A DNA stretch of 64,000 nucleotides from Takashimella koratensis (Eukaryota; Basidiomycota; Tremellomycetes; Trichosporonales; Tetragoniomycetaceae). Of the stretch, positions 1-10,160 are shown one piece after another. Location of the stretch: contig BCKT01000008.1 of NCBI GenBank assembly GCA_003116875.1, positions 475,924 through 539,923 of the forward strand, read 5' to 3'. Numbering within the stretch: position 1 is the stretch's first letter; each line of letters opens with the position of its first letter. Made by a program: the position numbers and the translations under genes. The notes under the pieces were generated by a model. The model ran no database searches, had not been told where the DNA came from, and saw only the letters and a program-made list of their open reading frames with translations.

Positions 1-738
1 GACGATGACGAAGAGCTGCGCGAGGATGGACCCGTTACTTCCGAGACACTCCGGCTGCGAGCACGGATGGACGCGATGATGGCTGCGATGGAATCTCGGG
101 CGCAGGAGTTGTCCAAAAAGGGTAAATCGTCCGCCAAAGTGACCAAAGCGGGTGTCGCTTCGACATCGGCTGGAACCTCGAAGGCAGAAACAGCTGTCCC
201 ATCCCGGGCCGCGGAGGCAGATCTCGGCGGAGACGAGGAGGATTGGTCCCAGTGGGACTTGGGGACGGGAGCGAAACCACTCTCAACGGCAGCGATCGAG
301 GCAGCAGAGGACGAGAGGAAGAGGGCAAAAGTAGCTGCCAAGAAGGGAAAGTTGGAGCAGGCGAAGAAGAAAGAGGAGAAGAAGCGTAAGAAGCAAAAAG
401 TTCAGATTGACGAGGAAGTTAGTCGAAAAGTCGGGTACGTTTGCGTCTCACGTCACTCTCGAGAGCTCTTACCCTCGTCCTCATCCTTGCGCCTGCCGTT
501 GTTTGCTGTAGAAGTGGAGTTGGCTGACTTGATCTGCAGGGCGAGGACAACACTACACGTCCTTCCACCGGCACTGTCGTCATCGACAAGCGCGCTCCCG
601 CCTGCCCTCGGTCCAGCACAGCGAGTTGGTTCAGGCGCAAACTCGTCAGTGAAGAGCTTTTACAAGCGTGCTATGAAGCAGAGCGGGATGATACCTGGTC
701 GAGGAGTAGTGGACGGCCGTCAGCCAGCGAGGCGGTAG
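1..738 (+). CDS. Lys/Glu-rich protein of unknown function, 5' end outside the window
   Basis: The gene is open from base 1, so its N-terminus lies outside the window. The visible 210 residues begin acidic (DDDEELRED), pass through a Ser/Ala linker and an acidic DEEDWSQWD patch, and then a strongly basic Lys-rich stretch (KKKEEKKRKKQK). Such composition is common in nucleolar or ribosome-biogenesis factors, but I do not recognise the family. An intron at about 435-539 has a good donor (gtacgt) and a ctgcag acceptor. Splicing leaves the frame unchanged and the protein ends at the tag of 736-738 (GRQPARR). The intron is 105 nt with no stop in this frame, so the unspliced reading is also open and the splice is not certain. 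Function is not inferred. Confidence 0.5.
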   Translation, partial: DDDEELREDGPVTSETLRLRARMDAMMAAMESRAQELSKKGKSSAKVTKAGVASTSAGTSKAETAVPSRAAEADLGGDEEDWSQWDLGTGAKPLSTAAIEAAEDERKRAKVAAKKGKLEQAKKKEEKKRKKQKVQIDEEVSRKVGYVCVSRHSRELLPSSSSLRLPLFAVEVELADLICRARTTLHVLPPALSSSTSALPPALGPAQRVGSGANSSVKSFYKRAMKQSGMIPGRGVVDGRQPARR

Positions 739-1074
739 TGGTGAGGTTGGTGAAATTGTTCTTGTATGTTAGTTTGGTTTACATCTGGTTCGTTCCCCCA
801 CAATGCATAGATACTTTGGTCAGGTCGCTATGCATTCCCGCCGACACTGTCATCCTAAGGTTCTCAGTCCACCCATACAGCTTAGCCTTGAGCAAAGCTG
901 TCACCTCTACTGGTCATTCCGGCGTGGACGGACCATCACGTGAGCCTCGCTTCCAATTTTTTGTAGACCCTGGAGACTATGACGAAGCGTGCGACCTTTT
1001 TCCATCTTGCCGGCACACACTTTGGGAAAAAAAAAATTGTCCACTCTGACCCTCCCCTTCTCACCTCATCGACG
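739..1074. other. Intergenic spacer between two plus-strand genes
   Basis: It holds the 3' end of the upstream gene and the presumed promoter of the next. A run of ten A's lies at about 1027-1036, and a CT-rich stretch (ccctccccttctcacctcat) sits directly before the ATG at 1075, which is typical of promoters in this window. No coding potential was recognised. Confidence 0.5.
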
Positions 1075-2111
1075 ATGAACGACCTCCTCTCGCCCCTTTC
1101 TGCGCCTCCTCCGCGCTACTTGCTCGAGTCCGACTCGTCTGACGAGGAAGGGCAAGGCGCGTACCTCTCCACTTCTCGCCGACTACCTGCTGCCGAGTCT
1201 GCGCGCGTCGATTTTCACCCGCTCACCTCGCTCGATGCCGTCGAGAATGTGATGATCGCGCTCGGTCAGGCAGGGAGGTACCTCGCCCGCCGAGCGCCGA
1301 CGGGATCCAAGGTCCTCGAGATCACAGTGGGATCTAACCCCCTCGGAGCTGGGTTCAGGCTCGAAGGAGGGGAAGTGCTGGTCCTCCTCGACGAGCCGGA
1401 GGAGAGCAACGGTGCCGCCCACGAGATCGCCACGCACGTTCTTGGTCTCCTCTCGTTGAAGAACCTGTAAGTCTGCTCTTTCCACACAGCGCAACGACAA
1501 CTACCGACTTTTTGCCTTGCTCCGCATGGCTGGGGTTTTACTTGGTGCACAGTAGCCCAGAAACACAAGCTCATGACCTCGCAGCACCGTTGTTTCCATC
1601 TACGTCCCATCTATGTACATTCCCGACCCATCGAAACCGATCCTCGCCGATCCACCTATCCGTCATCTCTCGCTCTCGGGTATCTCTGGCGGCCTCGAGA
1701 CATTCGATGGGCCCAACTTCGTCTCAGGTATCGCTGGAGCCCTCTTGTCTCTGGTGAGTTTTTCGATCAGACCTTGATCCGCTTTGTCCGACCGCAACAA
1801 GTCCCACCCTCCCTTCCGACGACGACGCTCCCTTGTAAACAAAGACTAACATCAAATAGGCTGTTCACCCCAGTACCGCCCTCTTGACCAACTTTGACAT
1901 CCTCCTCCTCCCTCTTCCCCTCTCGGGCCTCCCTCCATCCTCGCTCCCGTCCGCACTAGCTGCAGTCCAGTCCAAACTCTCGGTCTCGCCTCGGTCCAGC
2001 TGGGACGACGACGACGACGAGCCCTTCTTCTCCAAGGGGATGGGCGGGCGTAGGAAGCTCCCTACCGAGTCGACTGCGCCCACCGTCGACTTGACCAGCA
2101 TGTACATGTAA
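1075..2111 (+). CDS. Probable proteasome assembly chaperone 1 (Pba1/PSMG1-like)
   Basis: Three exons (1075-1466, 1585-1753, 1860-2111) join in frame to a 270-residue protein. Both introns have good donors (gtaagt, gtgagt) and gcag/atag acceptors. The middle exon reads TVVSIYVPSMYIPDPSKPIL and continues into a block with PNFVSGIAGALLSL, which resembles the PNIVHDLPAAVLSY region of PSMG1-type chaperones. The protein ends in Met-Tyr-Met. That is a perfect HbYX tail (hydrophobic-Tyr-any residue), the signature by which Pba1-Pba2 docks into alpha-ring pockets of 20S intermediates. An Asp-rich stretch (WDDDDDEPFF) lies near residue 235. The family is assigned from the tail, the length and weak block similarity only, so the call is tentative. 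It would act in nucleus or cytoplasm. Confidence 0.5.
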
Positions 2112-2663
2112 CCCGATCGACCACGACCTTGACCTCGACTCCTGATCCTAACCCCTCGACGCTTGCTCTCTTGTCTGTCTGTATCCCTCTCCGGTCTCCC
2201 CTAGTTTGTGTCCCTGTGTCCATTGTTTCATTTGTCCATATCCCACGTACCCCACGTTCTATACTACTCTGGGCTTTGTTGACCACCGATTGTATGCATA
2301 CACGTTCTCTTTCCCTCCTTGACTTTTTTGTCACTTGTCACTTGCGCGTTGGCATTGACGGCGCTAGTTGAAGTTTCGGTGAGGAGCATGTGACTTGGTG
2401 TGGACTCGAAACGGCAGATACGATGCGAGTGGCACCGGTCTTGGATCGATCGCGAGTCGCCGGTTGGATTGGTTACGTCGGTCTGACGTCGTCCGGCTCT
2501 CGTCAGACCATCGGTCCATTGTCTCGGAATCGGCTTGTAAGCATGACGGTTGCATCATGCCAAGACTGTCAAAGCATCGGTGGCTCCGGCATATAGGTGC
2601 TCGTGCTCGTGCTTAGCTCGCAGGTCTCTCGGCCTTCGATACCCGCTTCACTTCCTCGCGCTG
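2112..2663. other. Intergenic spacer, no gene recognised
   Basis: About 550 bases of mixed sequence hold the 3' UTR of the chaperone-like gene and the promoter of the next. Short open frames on both strands lack family signals. No RNA gene or repeat was seen. Confidence 0.45.
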
Positions 2664-3647
2664 ATGTCATCTCTCGTTCAACGACTGGCCTATCGATCTA
2701 CCCATAAATACCTTCTTCTTCGTGTCCACCCCCTGCCATCCTGTTGTCCTCGATACTACACCTCCACATACCGAACCTACGCCATGTCCGAAGAAATCCC
2801 ACAGATCGTCCTCCAGACCCGTGCCGCTGCCTCGGGTACCCCCGGTGATCAAGTCGAGCCTCGTCAGACCTTGCCTACAGAAGACATGGAGCCCGACGTT
2901 AGCAAGAGCATCAAGCTTCCACCCAATCGCCAAAAGCTCGTCGAGGACGTGATCGCACTCTACAGCTGTCAGCCGAGCGTGGAGCGTGTGGCTCGATACG
3001 CCCCCAAGTGTGTCTACGATGACCAGTTCGTCTACGCGGATGGTGAGTGCCCCCGATGGTATTGCGATCTCTCCGATCAGGGCAGCTGAGCAAGACATAG
3101 ATCGGTACAAGATGGCCGCACAGTGGTATGGCCTCCCCAAGCTTTTCCCGGCCTCGGAGAACTTGGGCTACGAGATCGTCGCAAACGACGACACCCTCAT
3201 CCAGTTCAAGAACAAGCAGGTGAGTTCAACCTTCCGATTCGCGCTGACTGGGACAGCGATGGTCGTTCCACTTGATCCCAAAGAAAGCTACGATTAACGC
3301 TCTCGTCTCTCTCGTCTTGGACCCAGCTACCAAGGACTCGGACTTCCCACTCATTCTCTACCACAAGGTAAGGGAAACTCGTCGCCCGAGCTGACACGCG
3401 CAGGATCAGGCGAATGAGAAGGACTACAGCCATGAAGGGTTCGGGTTTTCGTTCAAGAAAACTCAAGCAGACCTCGTGCCCAGCCTCATGTCGACCAAGG
3501 AGGTCGAGTACTTTAAGGTGAGCCCCGAGTGTGTCGTATACCTTGCTGTATAATAACATCTTGCAGGGCGACAAGGGTGTAGGCTCGGGGAACATCCACA
3601 AGCATGGAAGCGGCACAGCCAACGCCCCGCTCGCGACCCACGTATAG
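2664..3647 (+). CDS. NTF2/SnoaL-like fold protein, possible mitochondrial presequence
   Basis: Five exons (2664-3042, 3101-3219, 3257-3367, 3404-3517, 3567-3647) splice in frame to 267 residues. From ATG 2784 the product is 227 residues (MSEEIPQIV...). From ATG 2664 there are 40 extra residues rich in Arg, Ser and Tyr with no acidic residue, ending RYYTSTYRTYA. That composition looks like a mitochondrial targeting sequence, so the upstream start is preferred, although both are possible. The body has a helix-rich start (KLVEDVIALYS), then YAPKCVYDDQFVYAD and the strand-like IQFKNKQRWSFHLIP. This pattern is typical of small NTF2-like barrels that oligomerise or bind small ligands. Introns are very short (37-58 nt). 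The tail is Gly/His-rich (GSGNIHKHGSGTANAP). Specific function is unknown. Confidence 0.6.
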
Positions 3648-3774
3648 GCATCTCTCATGCAGATGTCAACCCAGCTCAACGGTCGATAGAACATGTAAAT
3701 TCAGTGTATACAACATGACATGCAAAGTGAATGAAACGATGTGTATTGCGGAATAGAGTTTGACGACGGCTTCC

Positions 3775-4249
3775 TTAGTCCTCGACGGTATCGCGAGGAC
3801 GGTACACGCCTCCTCTTGATTCGATGGCATCAATCACGTCCTGTGGTGGTCGACCTGTCACTCGAACTGCGTAGATCCCTCGCATCCGCTTGTCTGTGAA
3901 GTCCACTTGTAAGCTTGTGGACTGAAACCCAAGACATAGCAGAACACTAACCTATTCGTTGCCATCGCGCGACCCAGCTCTGTTCAGGCTCCATCATCGC
4001 GATCATACCGTCATAGATCGTGCTCGTGCACTCTGACACCCGTTCGGGGCTTCCTCGCATCTGACAGAAAGGTCAGGATCATATTTGAACAGAGCGAGGA
4101 GGGAAAGACGATGGGAGACCCACCTCGACGACATCTTCGCAGTTTGGGCAGCCCTGGTCGATAAAGTCCTTGGTGGACTGGAGGATGGAGCAGACGAGGC
4201 AGGCGCGGAGAGCAACTTGGCGGGGACCACCTCCTCCTCTAGGCGGCAT
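3775..4249 (-). CDS. SPT4: Transcription elongation factor Spt4
   Basis: Exons on the minus strand at 4249-4124, 4060-3952 and 3905-3775 give a 121-residue protein, the usual Spt4 length. The zinc ribbon is intact: ACLVC (Cys17, Cys20) and CPNC (Cys34, Cys37), surrounded by the family pattern RACLVCSILQSTKDF. The second half holds EQSWVARWQRI and then GIYAVRVTGRPPQ, matching the Spt5-binding beta core of the family. Spt4 pairs with the NGN domain of Spt5 to form DSIF, the processivity factor riding on RNA polymerase II in the nucleus. It is divergently arranged with SNU66, with 243 bp between the two start codons, so the pair may share a promoter. Splice junctions all keep frame. Confidence is high. 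Confidence 0.93.
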
Positions 4250-4492
4250 GACTTGGTAAGGATGTGGTGTGGATGAGGATGGTGGGAGAGAGGGAAGGGA
4301 AGAGAGCAAGCAACATGTCGAATTCTAAGATGCTGTTGTTTGCACGCCTAACCGCCAGGAAAAATTAGGCGTGACCTTTGGGTAGCACGCCTATTTCTCT
4401 CGTATGTAGACACCCGAGCGGTTGAGCCAGTTGCCACCCATACTTGAGTTTTCTCGACAACACCTCCTCCTCTTCACTACATCTCATCCACC
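4250..4492. promoter_or_regulatory. Bidirectional promoter between SPT4 and SNU66
   Basis: The 243 bp lie between two divergent start codons. Near its centre it has an almost repeated ACGCCTA(A/T) motif, once as gcacgcctaaccgcc (about 4340) and again as gcacgcctatttctc (about 4386), with a reversed aggcgtgac copy between them. CT-rich sequence (cacctcctcctcttcactac) precedes the SNU66 ATG. The shared-promoter role is an inference from layout. Confidence 0.5.
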
Positions 4493-6874
4493 ATGGCCGA
4501 CTCCGCCCTCAACCAGGACTCGCTCACGCTCGAGGAGACCAACAAAGTCCGAATCAGTCTTGGTCTCGCACCTATCGGTGCCGAACCTGCGGCTGGGGAA
4601 GATGGCGCGGCCCAGGACTCGCTCGCCAACCAGGAAGACGAGGCAGAGGCCAACTTTGCTCAGTTGCGAGCAGAGGAGAAGCGCAAGAAGTCAGAGGCCG
4701 ACCTCAAGGAGAGAATAGAAAAGTGAGTCGTCAAATCACCCCTCACAGTGTCGCTGTCGATGATATGGTCACTAACAGATGTGGTAGGTCGCGAAATCGA
4801 GCAGCGCTCAACGCAAAGTTGAAAGGGTCGACACTTGGTGATTCGAGCAAGGATGACTCGCTCTCGGCCAAATCTTGGATTCAGGCGCAGAAGAAGCGAG
4901 CAAAGAAGCACGAGCAAGACTTGCTTGAGCGGAGGAAGAGGGAGCAGGAAGAGCAGGATGCGTTGATCTATGGTGAAGGTGAGTTGTCGTTCCAAATGAC
5001 TTCGTTGTTCTGTGTTCTTGGTTATCAAGTATTGAACCATGCTGACCGTCTTTTAGATGACCTCACCGGTATCAAGGTTTCCCATGGAGCCGACGACTTT
5101 GAGATTGGAGAAGACACTGTTCTCACTTTGAAGGACAGCAGGGTGTTGGGAGACGACGGTGAGCTGTGTTTGTTTGGTAGTGTTCTCAAGCTCTGTACTG
5201 ACAATCTTCCAGAGGACGAGTTGCAAAACGTCAACCTTGCCGACTACGCCGCGGACAAAGCAGCCAAAGACCGCAAGCGCAAAGCCAAAGAGACGTACAC
5301 GGGCTACGATGACGAGGAGTTTGACGAAGATCGGATAGGTCAAAAGGCCGACGTGCTCGGCAAGTACGACGAAGGGTACTTGGGAGGGAAGATCAAGTCG
5401 GAGGGCTTTAGGTTGGGCGCACCGACGGAGAAGAAAATGGCGGTCGTGGATCAAGACGATGAGTTCCAGACCATTGGAGAGCCAGTATCCAAAGTCAAAC
5501 TCGACCTGAACTTTGCTAGTGAGTGTCATCACCTGTGCAGCGATCAAGTTTCAGTCTGTTGCGAAGCTAACGTATTCACAGAAAACTTCGAGGTTTCCGA
5601 TTACATGCAAGAAGGCGACCCAGGATTCAAGAAGCTCAAGAAGAAGAAGGCGAAGCGGTCGACGAGAAAAGCAGATGTCGAGGAGGATGATATGGACGTC
5701 GACGCGGCTCCCTCGTTCAACCGCCGAGTGGTCGGAGACGCGCCCGAGAACTTGGTCGACGACGACGATCTGCAAGCGGCATTGTCCAGGGCGCGACGCG
5801 AGACGGCGAAGAAGAAGGCCAAGGTCAGGCCAGAGGACCTCGCTGCCCAGATTGCACAGCGGAGGGCAGAGGAAGAGGCTGAGGGGCCAGCGGGTGAAGG
5901 TGGGGATGACGAGGACGGTCGGATCACGTTCGACGAGACTTCAGAGTTTGTCCGCAACGTCACAGCCGAGTCTCGTGCGGCTCCCGTCAAGCGAGAACCT
6001 CGTGCGGCGTCACCTGCTGAGCCGCTCGTCGTCAAGATCGAGCGCGGGGAGGACGGCGACGTTGATGGTGATGAGGATATGGATTCGGAGGACGAAGACG
6101 AGGCATTGGCGGAGATGGCGGCTCGAGAGGGTCTGTCACTCGACGAGTACCGACTCAAGATCGATCAGCAAATGACCGAAATCGAGAACGTCAAAGCTGA
6201 GGCGGCTGCAGAGGAGGAAGAGGCGGTCGCTGGTTCTGGTGTCGCTAACGTGCTCGCGATGCTTCGAAACCAAGGGGCGCTGCAGAAGCGAACTTCCGAG
6301 GACGAGCAGCGTGAGAAGGTTCAGAAACAGCGTGATCTCTGGCTCGCCGATCACCGCCGTCGTATGGCGCAGCGCGAGATGGAGCGTATCCAGGCCCGAG
6401 GAGGGAACAAGGACCAAGCGCAACGAGAATGGGAGAATAGGATGCGTGAACAGCAAGAGGCAAGAGACGCACTTGAATCGCACAAGGATTACAAACCCGA
6501 CGTGAATATCGTCTACCACGATGAGTTTGGACGACAGATGACGCCTAAGGAGGCTTGGAAGTCGCTCTCCCACAAGTTCCAGTAAGTGTCACCCTCCCCA
6601 AGCTGTGTCAACTCTGAATAGGTGTGTGTGTGTGTGTTGCTGACCAATGCTTCTTCCTTTCTATAGCGGCAAGACGTCAGGCAGGATGAAAGCCGCCAAG
6701 CGAATGAAGAAGATTGAAGAGGAGCGCAAGGCAATGAGCATGGCGTCGTCGGATACACCCCTGGGAATGTCGAACGCGTTCGCACGTCGTCAACAGAAGA
6801 CAGGAGAGGCGCATATGGTCTTGTCGGTCGGTAACAAGGGGTCGGTGGCGATGGACAGTAAGGGGAGGCGATAG
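4493..6874 (+). CDS. SNU66: U4/U6.U5 tri-snRNP protein Snu66/SART1
   Basis: Six exons (4493-4722, 4788-4978, 5057-5158, 5213-5518, 5582-6581, 6667-6874) join to 678 residues with every junction in frame. SART-1 family features are clear. Residues 1-40 hold LTLEETNKVRISLGLAPI. The centre has DDLTGIKVSHGADDFEIGE and Lys/Glu-rich helices. The C-terminal domain contains NIVYHDEFGRQMTPKEAWK followed by KFHGKTSGRMKAAKRMKK and a GMSNAFARRQQ block near the end. The protein joins the spliceosomal tri-snRNP and is needed for pre-mRNA splicing in the nucleus. The last intron (6582-6666) carries a (GT)n run at about 6623-6637. Long acidic stretches between about residues 400 and 530 are low complexity. 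The shadow open frames on the minus strand here are artefacts of that composition. Confidence 0.93.
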
Positions 6875-7230
6875 ATATTGACCGAGGAAGTAAGACTCCA
6901 GCATATGCATAATCAGTATGGTTGTCTATCGGTGTGGGATGGGGAAAGGTGGATTGGAGTTGGCTACTGCGACTGACTACGAAGGCGGCGAGGCAATGGG
7001 GTCCTTCGAGGCGCCTGAGGACCCTGGATGTCGTACTCAAAGGCCAGACTCATTCAAGGGGCGCTCTCACTTCCAGGTCTCTCCAACCAATGTTCGAACT
7101 CGGATAGTATGGAATATCACAGGACCAATGCCCACTATCTGCCCCAGGAAAAGTTGTCTACCAATTGCCCTCTTCACTCATTTCAGCAACAAGGTTAAAG
7201 CACTAGTCGTCAGCAACAATAAGCTGCAAT
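6875..7230. other. Spacer before the accessory island, no gene recognised
   Basis: The sequence becomes visibly less GC-rich than the neighbouring genes. It is probably the 3' UTR of SNU66 plus the start of the accessory island. No family signal, TATA element or repeat stood out. Confidence 0.4.
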
Positions 7231-7721
7231 ATGTCGTCTCGCGCATATTTTACCGCCGCTTCCGAAGCTGCAAAAAAGTTTGCGTCCTCTACAACTGAAG
7301 GGGCAAAACTGAAGCACATGACGGCGTATGTAACAATTTACTTTGAACTGTGAAAGCTCAAACAAACTCGCCCGACCCAATTCGATGGGACAGCGGTCGT
7401 GATAGAGATCACCCGTTCTATTACGCTCACGCTTTCGAATCTTAGGAGCTGCAAGCCCAAGCTATCGTCCTCGTCTTCCGCGCGCAAGGAAAATACCACC
7501 GAAGCGGGAGACGGCACCGCTGGCGTGAGAGATCCTGAGCGCACGTTCATAGGAATCATCGCTGGCGCCTTGACCGCACCTGATGCGAATTTTCCATCCC
7601 CCGTCGAGTGAGGGTTCAGCAATGACATACAGTACCGGTAGGGGACGATGAGTCTTCTGATGCCTCTGCGGAGGAATGTGGTTTCCAAACCCCCTCAAAT
7701 AAGGTGGTCCCGGCTCCTTGA
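7231..7721 (+). pseudogene. Family B copy 1 (B1), broken relative of the gene at 8512
   Basis: An ATG at 7231 opens MSSRAYFTAASEAAKKFASS, resembling the start of the intact copy (MSSHGASSKAASAARVAAES). A perfect donor (gtatgt, 7325) and an acceptor near 7393 would splice on to a frame with HPFYYAHAFES and then a stop at the position where the intact copy has EFERSEALKQA. Another frame carries a Ser-rich segment and TFIGIIAGALTAPDANFPS (compare TFLEAAFAPRANPPAS). A third frame near 7650-7700 reads DDESSDASAEECGFQTPSN, matching the acidic tail ending GFHTPLEE in the intact copy. The matching pieces lie in order but in different frames, so I read this as a decayed paralogue. Unrecognised introns could rescue part of it. 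Confidence 0.45.
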
Positions 7722-8511
7722 CCAGGCTGCAGACTCTGGTTCAAGCCTGTGTTGGACACCTGCGCTATCACCGTATGCACATTTTACTTGAGACATTCCG
7801 TTGAGGAAATAGTATCTTGTCCGCGCAGCTGGCGGCGTTGATCCATCTCGCCGATCGGCTTGATGGGGAATTGACCAGCGAGACCGATTCGTCTCATGTC
7901 TCACGTTGCATACTAGATTGTGCTTGGCTGGGTGAAGGATCAAGCACATTTGCGTTACTGATTTGAAAGCCCGAGACCATCTCCACGAGCTCAAGTATGG
8001 CTGGGATGACGAGAGGATGCAGTAGACTGTGGCGACACACGTGCATGAACAGCATTGGGGCTGAGACAAAGTGGTAAAAGACTGGGCAGAAAGTCCCGCT
8101 TTTTCTCCTTGATGCCCTCTCAGCGGAGCTTGAACCACCGTCGGAGACCGTGGGTCTCCCTCGACCATAGCTTGCACTGTCTACAAGGTGTGTTTTTCGT
8201 GGAAATCGGACTCAAAGGGTGTATGTGTTGTTGCAAAGAAAGGAGAGGGTTTACCCCGAGTTCACCTCATTTCTTCTGCTACCCGACGTGGTGGGCAGCG
8301 CCTTCAAGCCTTGCTTTGTCTTTGACTCCGAGTTGAAAGGCGTGGATGGCGAGACAGCTTGTGTAGTTCTATTTCGCTATATATACCTCCCCCCCTCCCC
8401 GAGACTTCAACATTACCTCTGGATTTGTCTTCAATAGCACGATAGTTGCTTGCTGTCCTCTTTCAGCTTTTATTATTATTGAAATTTGCCAACTTTACGG
8501 TCACATTGCAT
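7722..8511. promoter_or_regulatory. Spacer and TATA-containing promoter of family B copy 2
   Basis: A clear TATA element (ctatatatacc) lies at about 8378-8388, followed by a C-rich tract (tcccccccctccccgagac) and about 120 nt to the ATG at 8512. The upstream 600 bases show no coding similarity. The TATA box plus C-rich block suggests the following gene is expressed or was recently so. Confidence 0.55.
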
Positions 8512-9012
8512 ATGTCTTCACACGGAGCTTCAAGCAAAGCCGCTTCAGCTGCTCGAGTGGCTGCAGAAAGCTACAGGTTGACAACCGACCCGTCCAGGAA
8601 GTCTGAATTCTTGCGGACTTTTGTTCAGAACTATGTAACGTTGGACACCGCCTCAGCTCAAGAGTTTGAGAGGAGCGAGGCGCTGAAACAAGCACGGAGC
8701 TCTGCCGGAAGAACTATTGCTGCTATGTCGAGGTGGTTAAAGCTTACGACGGTCAGAAGAACCGAGTCAAGCAGCGGGGGTGGGGCTGGATCACTTTCCG
8801 GCACCTTCCTGGAAGCAGCATTTGCGCCTAGAGCAAACCCTCCCGCCTCAGCCAACACGCAAGCTACCGAAATGCCTACTGCCCAAGTCATATTCAAGTC
8901 AGCTGATGAGGACGTAGATGATAACTACTTCTCTGCCGAAGAGGGCAGGGAGAATAACGAGAGCGAGGCCGATGATGAGAATGAGGGTTTCCATACACCA
9001 CTCGAAGAGTGA
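8512..9012 (+). CDS. Family B copy 2 (B2), lineage-specific protein
   Basis: A single exon encodes 166 residues starting MSSHGASSKAASAARVAAES. I recognise no known domain. The N-terminal half is Ala/Ser-rich and likely helical (YVTLDTASAQEFERSEALKQ). The middle is low-complexity (SSSGGGAGSLSG). The last 40 residues are strongly acidic (SADEDVDDNYFSAEEGREN) and end in GFHTPLEE. It has no signal peptide or membrane segment. The stop overlaps a donor-like gaagagtgagta at about 9006-9017, so one more short exon downstream is possible. It is preceded by a TATA promoter and by a broken paralogue at 7231, and followed by family A copies, all on the same strand. Function is unknown. Confidence 0.55.
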   Translation: MSSHGASSKAASAARVAAESYRLTTDPSRKSEFLRTFVQNYVTLDTASAQEFERSEALKQARSSAGRTIAAMSRWLKLTTVRRTESSSGGGAGSLSGTFLEAAFAPRANPPASANTQATEMPTAQVIFKSADEDVDDNYFSAEEGRENNESEADDENEGFHTPLEE

Positions 9013-9739
9013 GTACTTTTGATGAACGACAAGCCAATAACGCTCGTTACGAGAGCGAGACGCGGGGTTTCATAATCTGATTGCGAGAATGCTATGCCGA
9101 GTAATGCACGGAATAAACATGCTGCGTGTCCAGCACGATACCCGAAACTGATGTATATCGTGTCTCCCAATGGAGCGCGAGCGAGAGAGCTTCGAGAGAG
9201 GCCCCAAGTGAGATCAACGTTAATCAGACAAAAATACCAGCTGTTTACAAAAGAGCCCTACATCCCAATCCGAGTTTTCATATACCCCAGTCGCATGCGG
9301 CGAACGCCCAAAGGAACAGCAGTACCGACAGAGTCTCAAAATGTGCAACGAGGTCTCGGTGTCAGCAAAGCGAGACAGAGCCATCCTCTGTTAGCGGCAT
9401 TTTTTTAACACTCCAGGCTACAATGGGGGAGATTGTTGGCCGCCGACTCAAAACGCCTCTTCCGTCGCTGACTCCGCATGTGTTTTGGAGTGTGTATCAC
9501 GTCCGTTTCACTTTGTAAATTCCTTTGAGAGGAGAAAGCAGCCAGCCTGACCCCGTTTCAGCCTCTGTCAGCTCTCGTCACCCTCCAAATTTATCCACCT
9601 GCAAACAGAGATATATGTAGACATTGTCGGCGCTCCCAAACTCCCCCATAATCAGCTGAGACGAGTGTATTGAGACCTCATGGACGACAGCGAAAACTTT
9701 CGAACACTCAGGCTAGGCTTACCCTTGGGTGAAATTTAA
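9013..9739. other. AT-richer spacer between family B and family A
   Basis: No convincing gene. An open frame on the plus strand at about 9126-9518 has no similarity to either local family and no promoter-like context. The region may hold the 3' UTR of B2 and decayed sequence. Confidence 0.35.
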
Positions 9740-10160
9740 AAACCCCAGAATCGAGGAATCATCACCACGATATTTGAGCTTCTCGCCGGCGAACTGAAGA
9801 AGGCGGCTTCGGACTACGACACAGCCACGCGAGAGGTTGAGATTTCTGGAATAAAAGCATCACGCTCCCGCCTACTAATGTGGGACAGTACGTACGCTGG
9901 CGTCCTCAAGAAACAGCGACCTCTCCCCGAAGAGTCTGAGTTGAACTGTCTCTTCCCGGAGACCGTCTCAAGCCGCCTAACAGCTCTGGCCCAGTTAGCG
10001 GACTTGACGAGATGATTTCCAAACGAGTACTCGATGAGATGTCGCAATTGTGACTAGGCACTGCTGCAGATGCGATTCAGGAGCTGTTCCCGATGGACCT
10101 TCGGTCCGGAAGAGATGATGAAGGCCATTTGAGAGGCTTTCGTCCCCAGCTAAATTGAAA
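9740..10160 (+). pseudogene. Family A copy 1 (A1), decayed
   Basis: The plus strand reads TIFELLAGELKKAASDYDTA, then LMWDSTYAGVLKKQRPLPEE and LFPETVSS. These align in order with the intact A2 protein: YTFLTTKLDEAVTEYTAA, LILGSTYRGFFNKPPPLPEG and FFPNTLSG. The frame opens after an in-frame taa (about 9736-9738) with no usable ATG and stops at tga 10013. Further on, in shifted frames, are DEMISKRVLDEMSQL and ADAIQELFPMDL. The latter matches VEAVQSLFPQDA of A2. Missing start, internal stops and frame changes mark it as a pseudogene. It was found by comparing translations by eye. Confidence 0.6.

Noticed and set aside
5601..6158. Ser-rich minus-strand open frame within SNU66
   Set aside because: Shadow of Glu/Arg-rich SNU66 codons; no start context or domain.
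8055..8336. Short plus-strand open frame upstream of family B copy 2
   Set aside because: No similarity to the B or A families, overlaps the promoter with the TATA element.
9126..9518. 130-residue plus-strand open frame as a third family B member
   Set aside because: No block in common with B1 or B2 beyond chance Ser/Thr runs.
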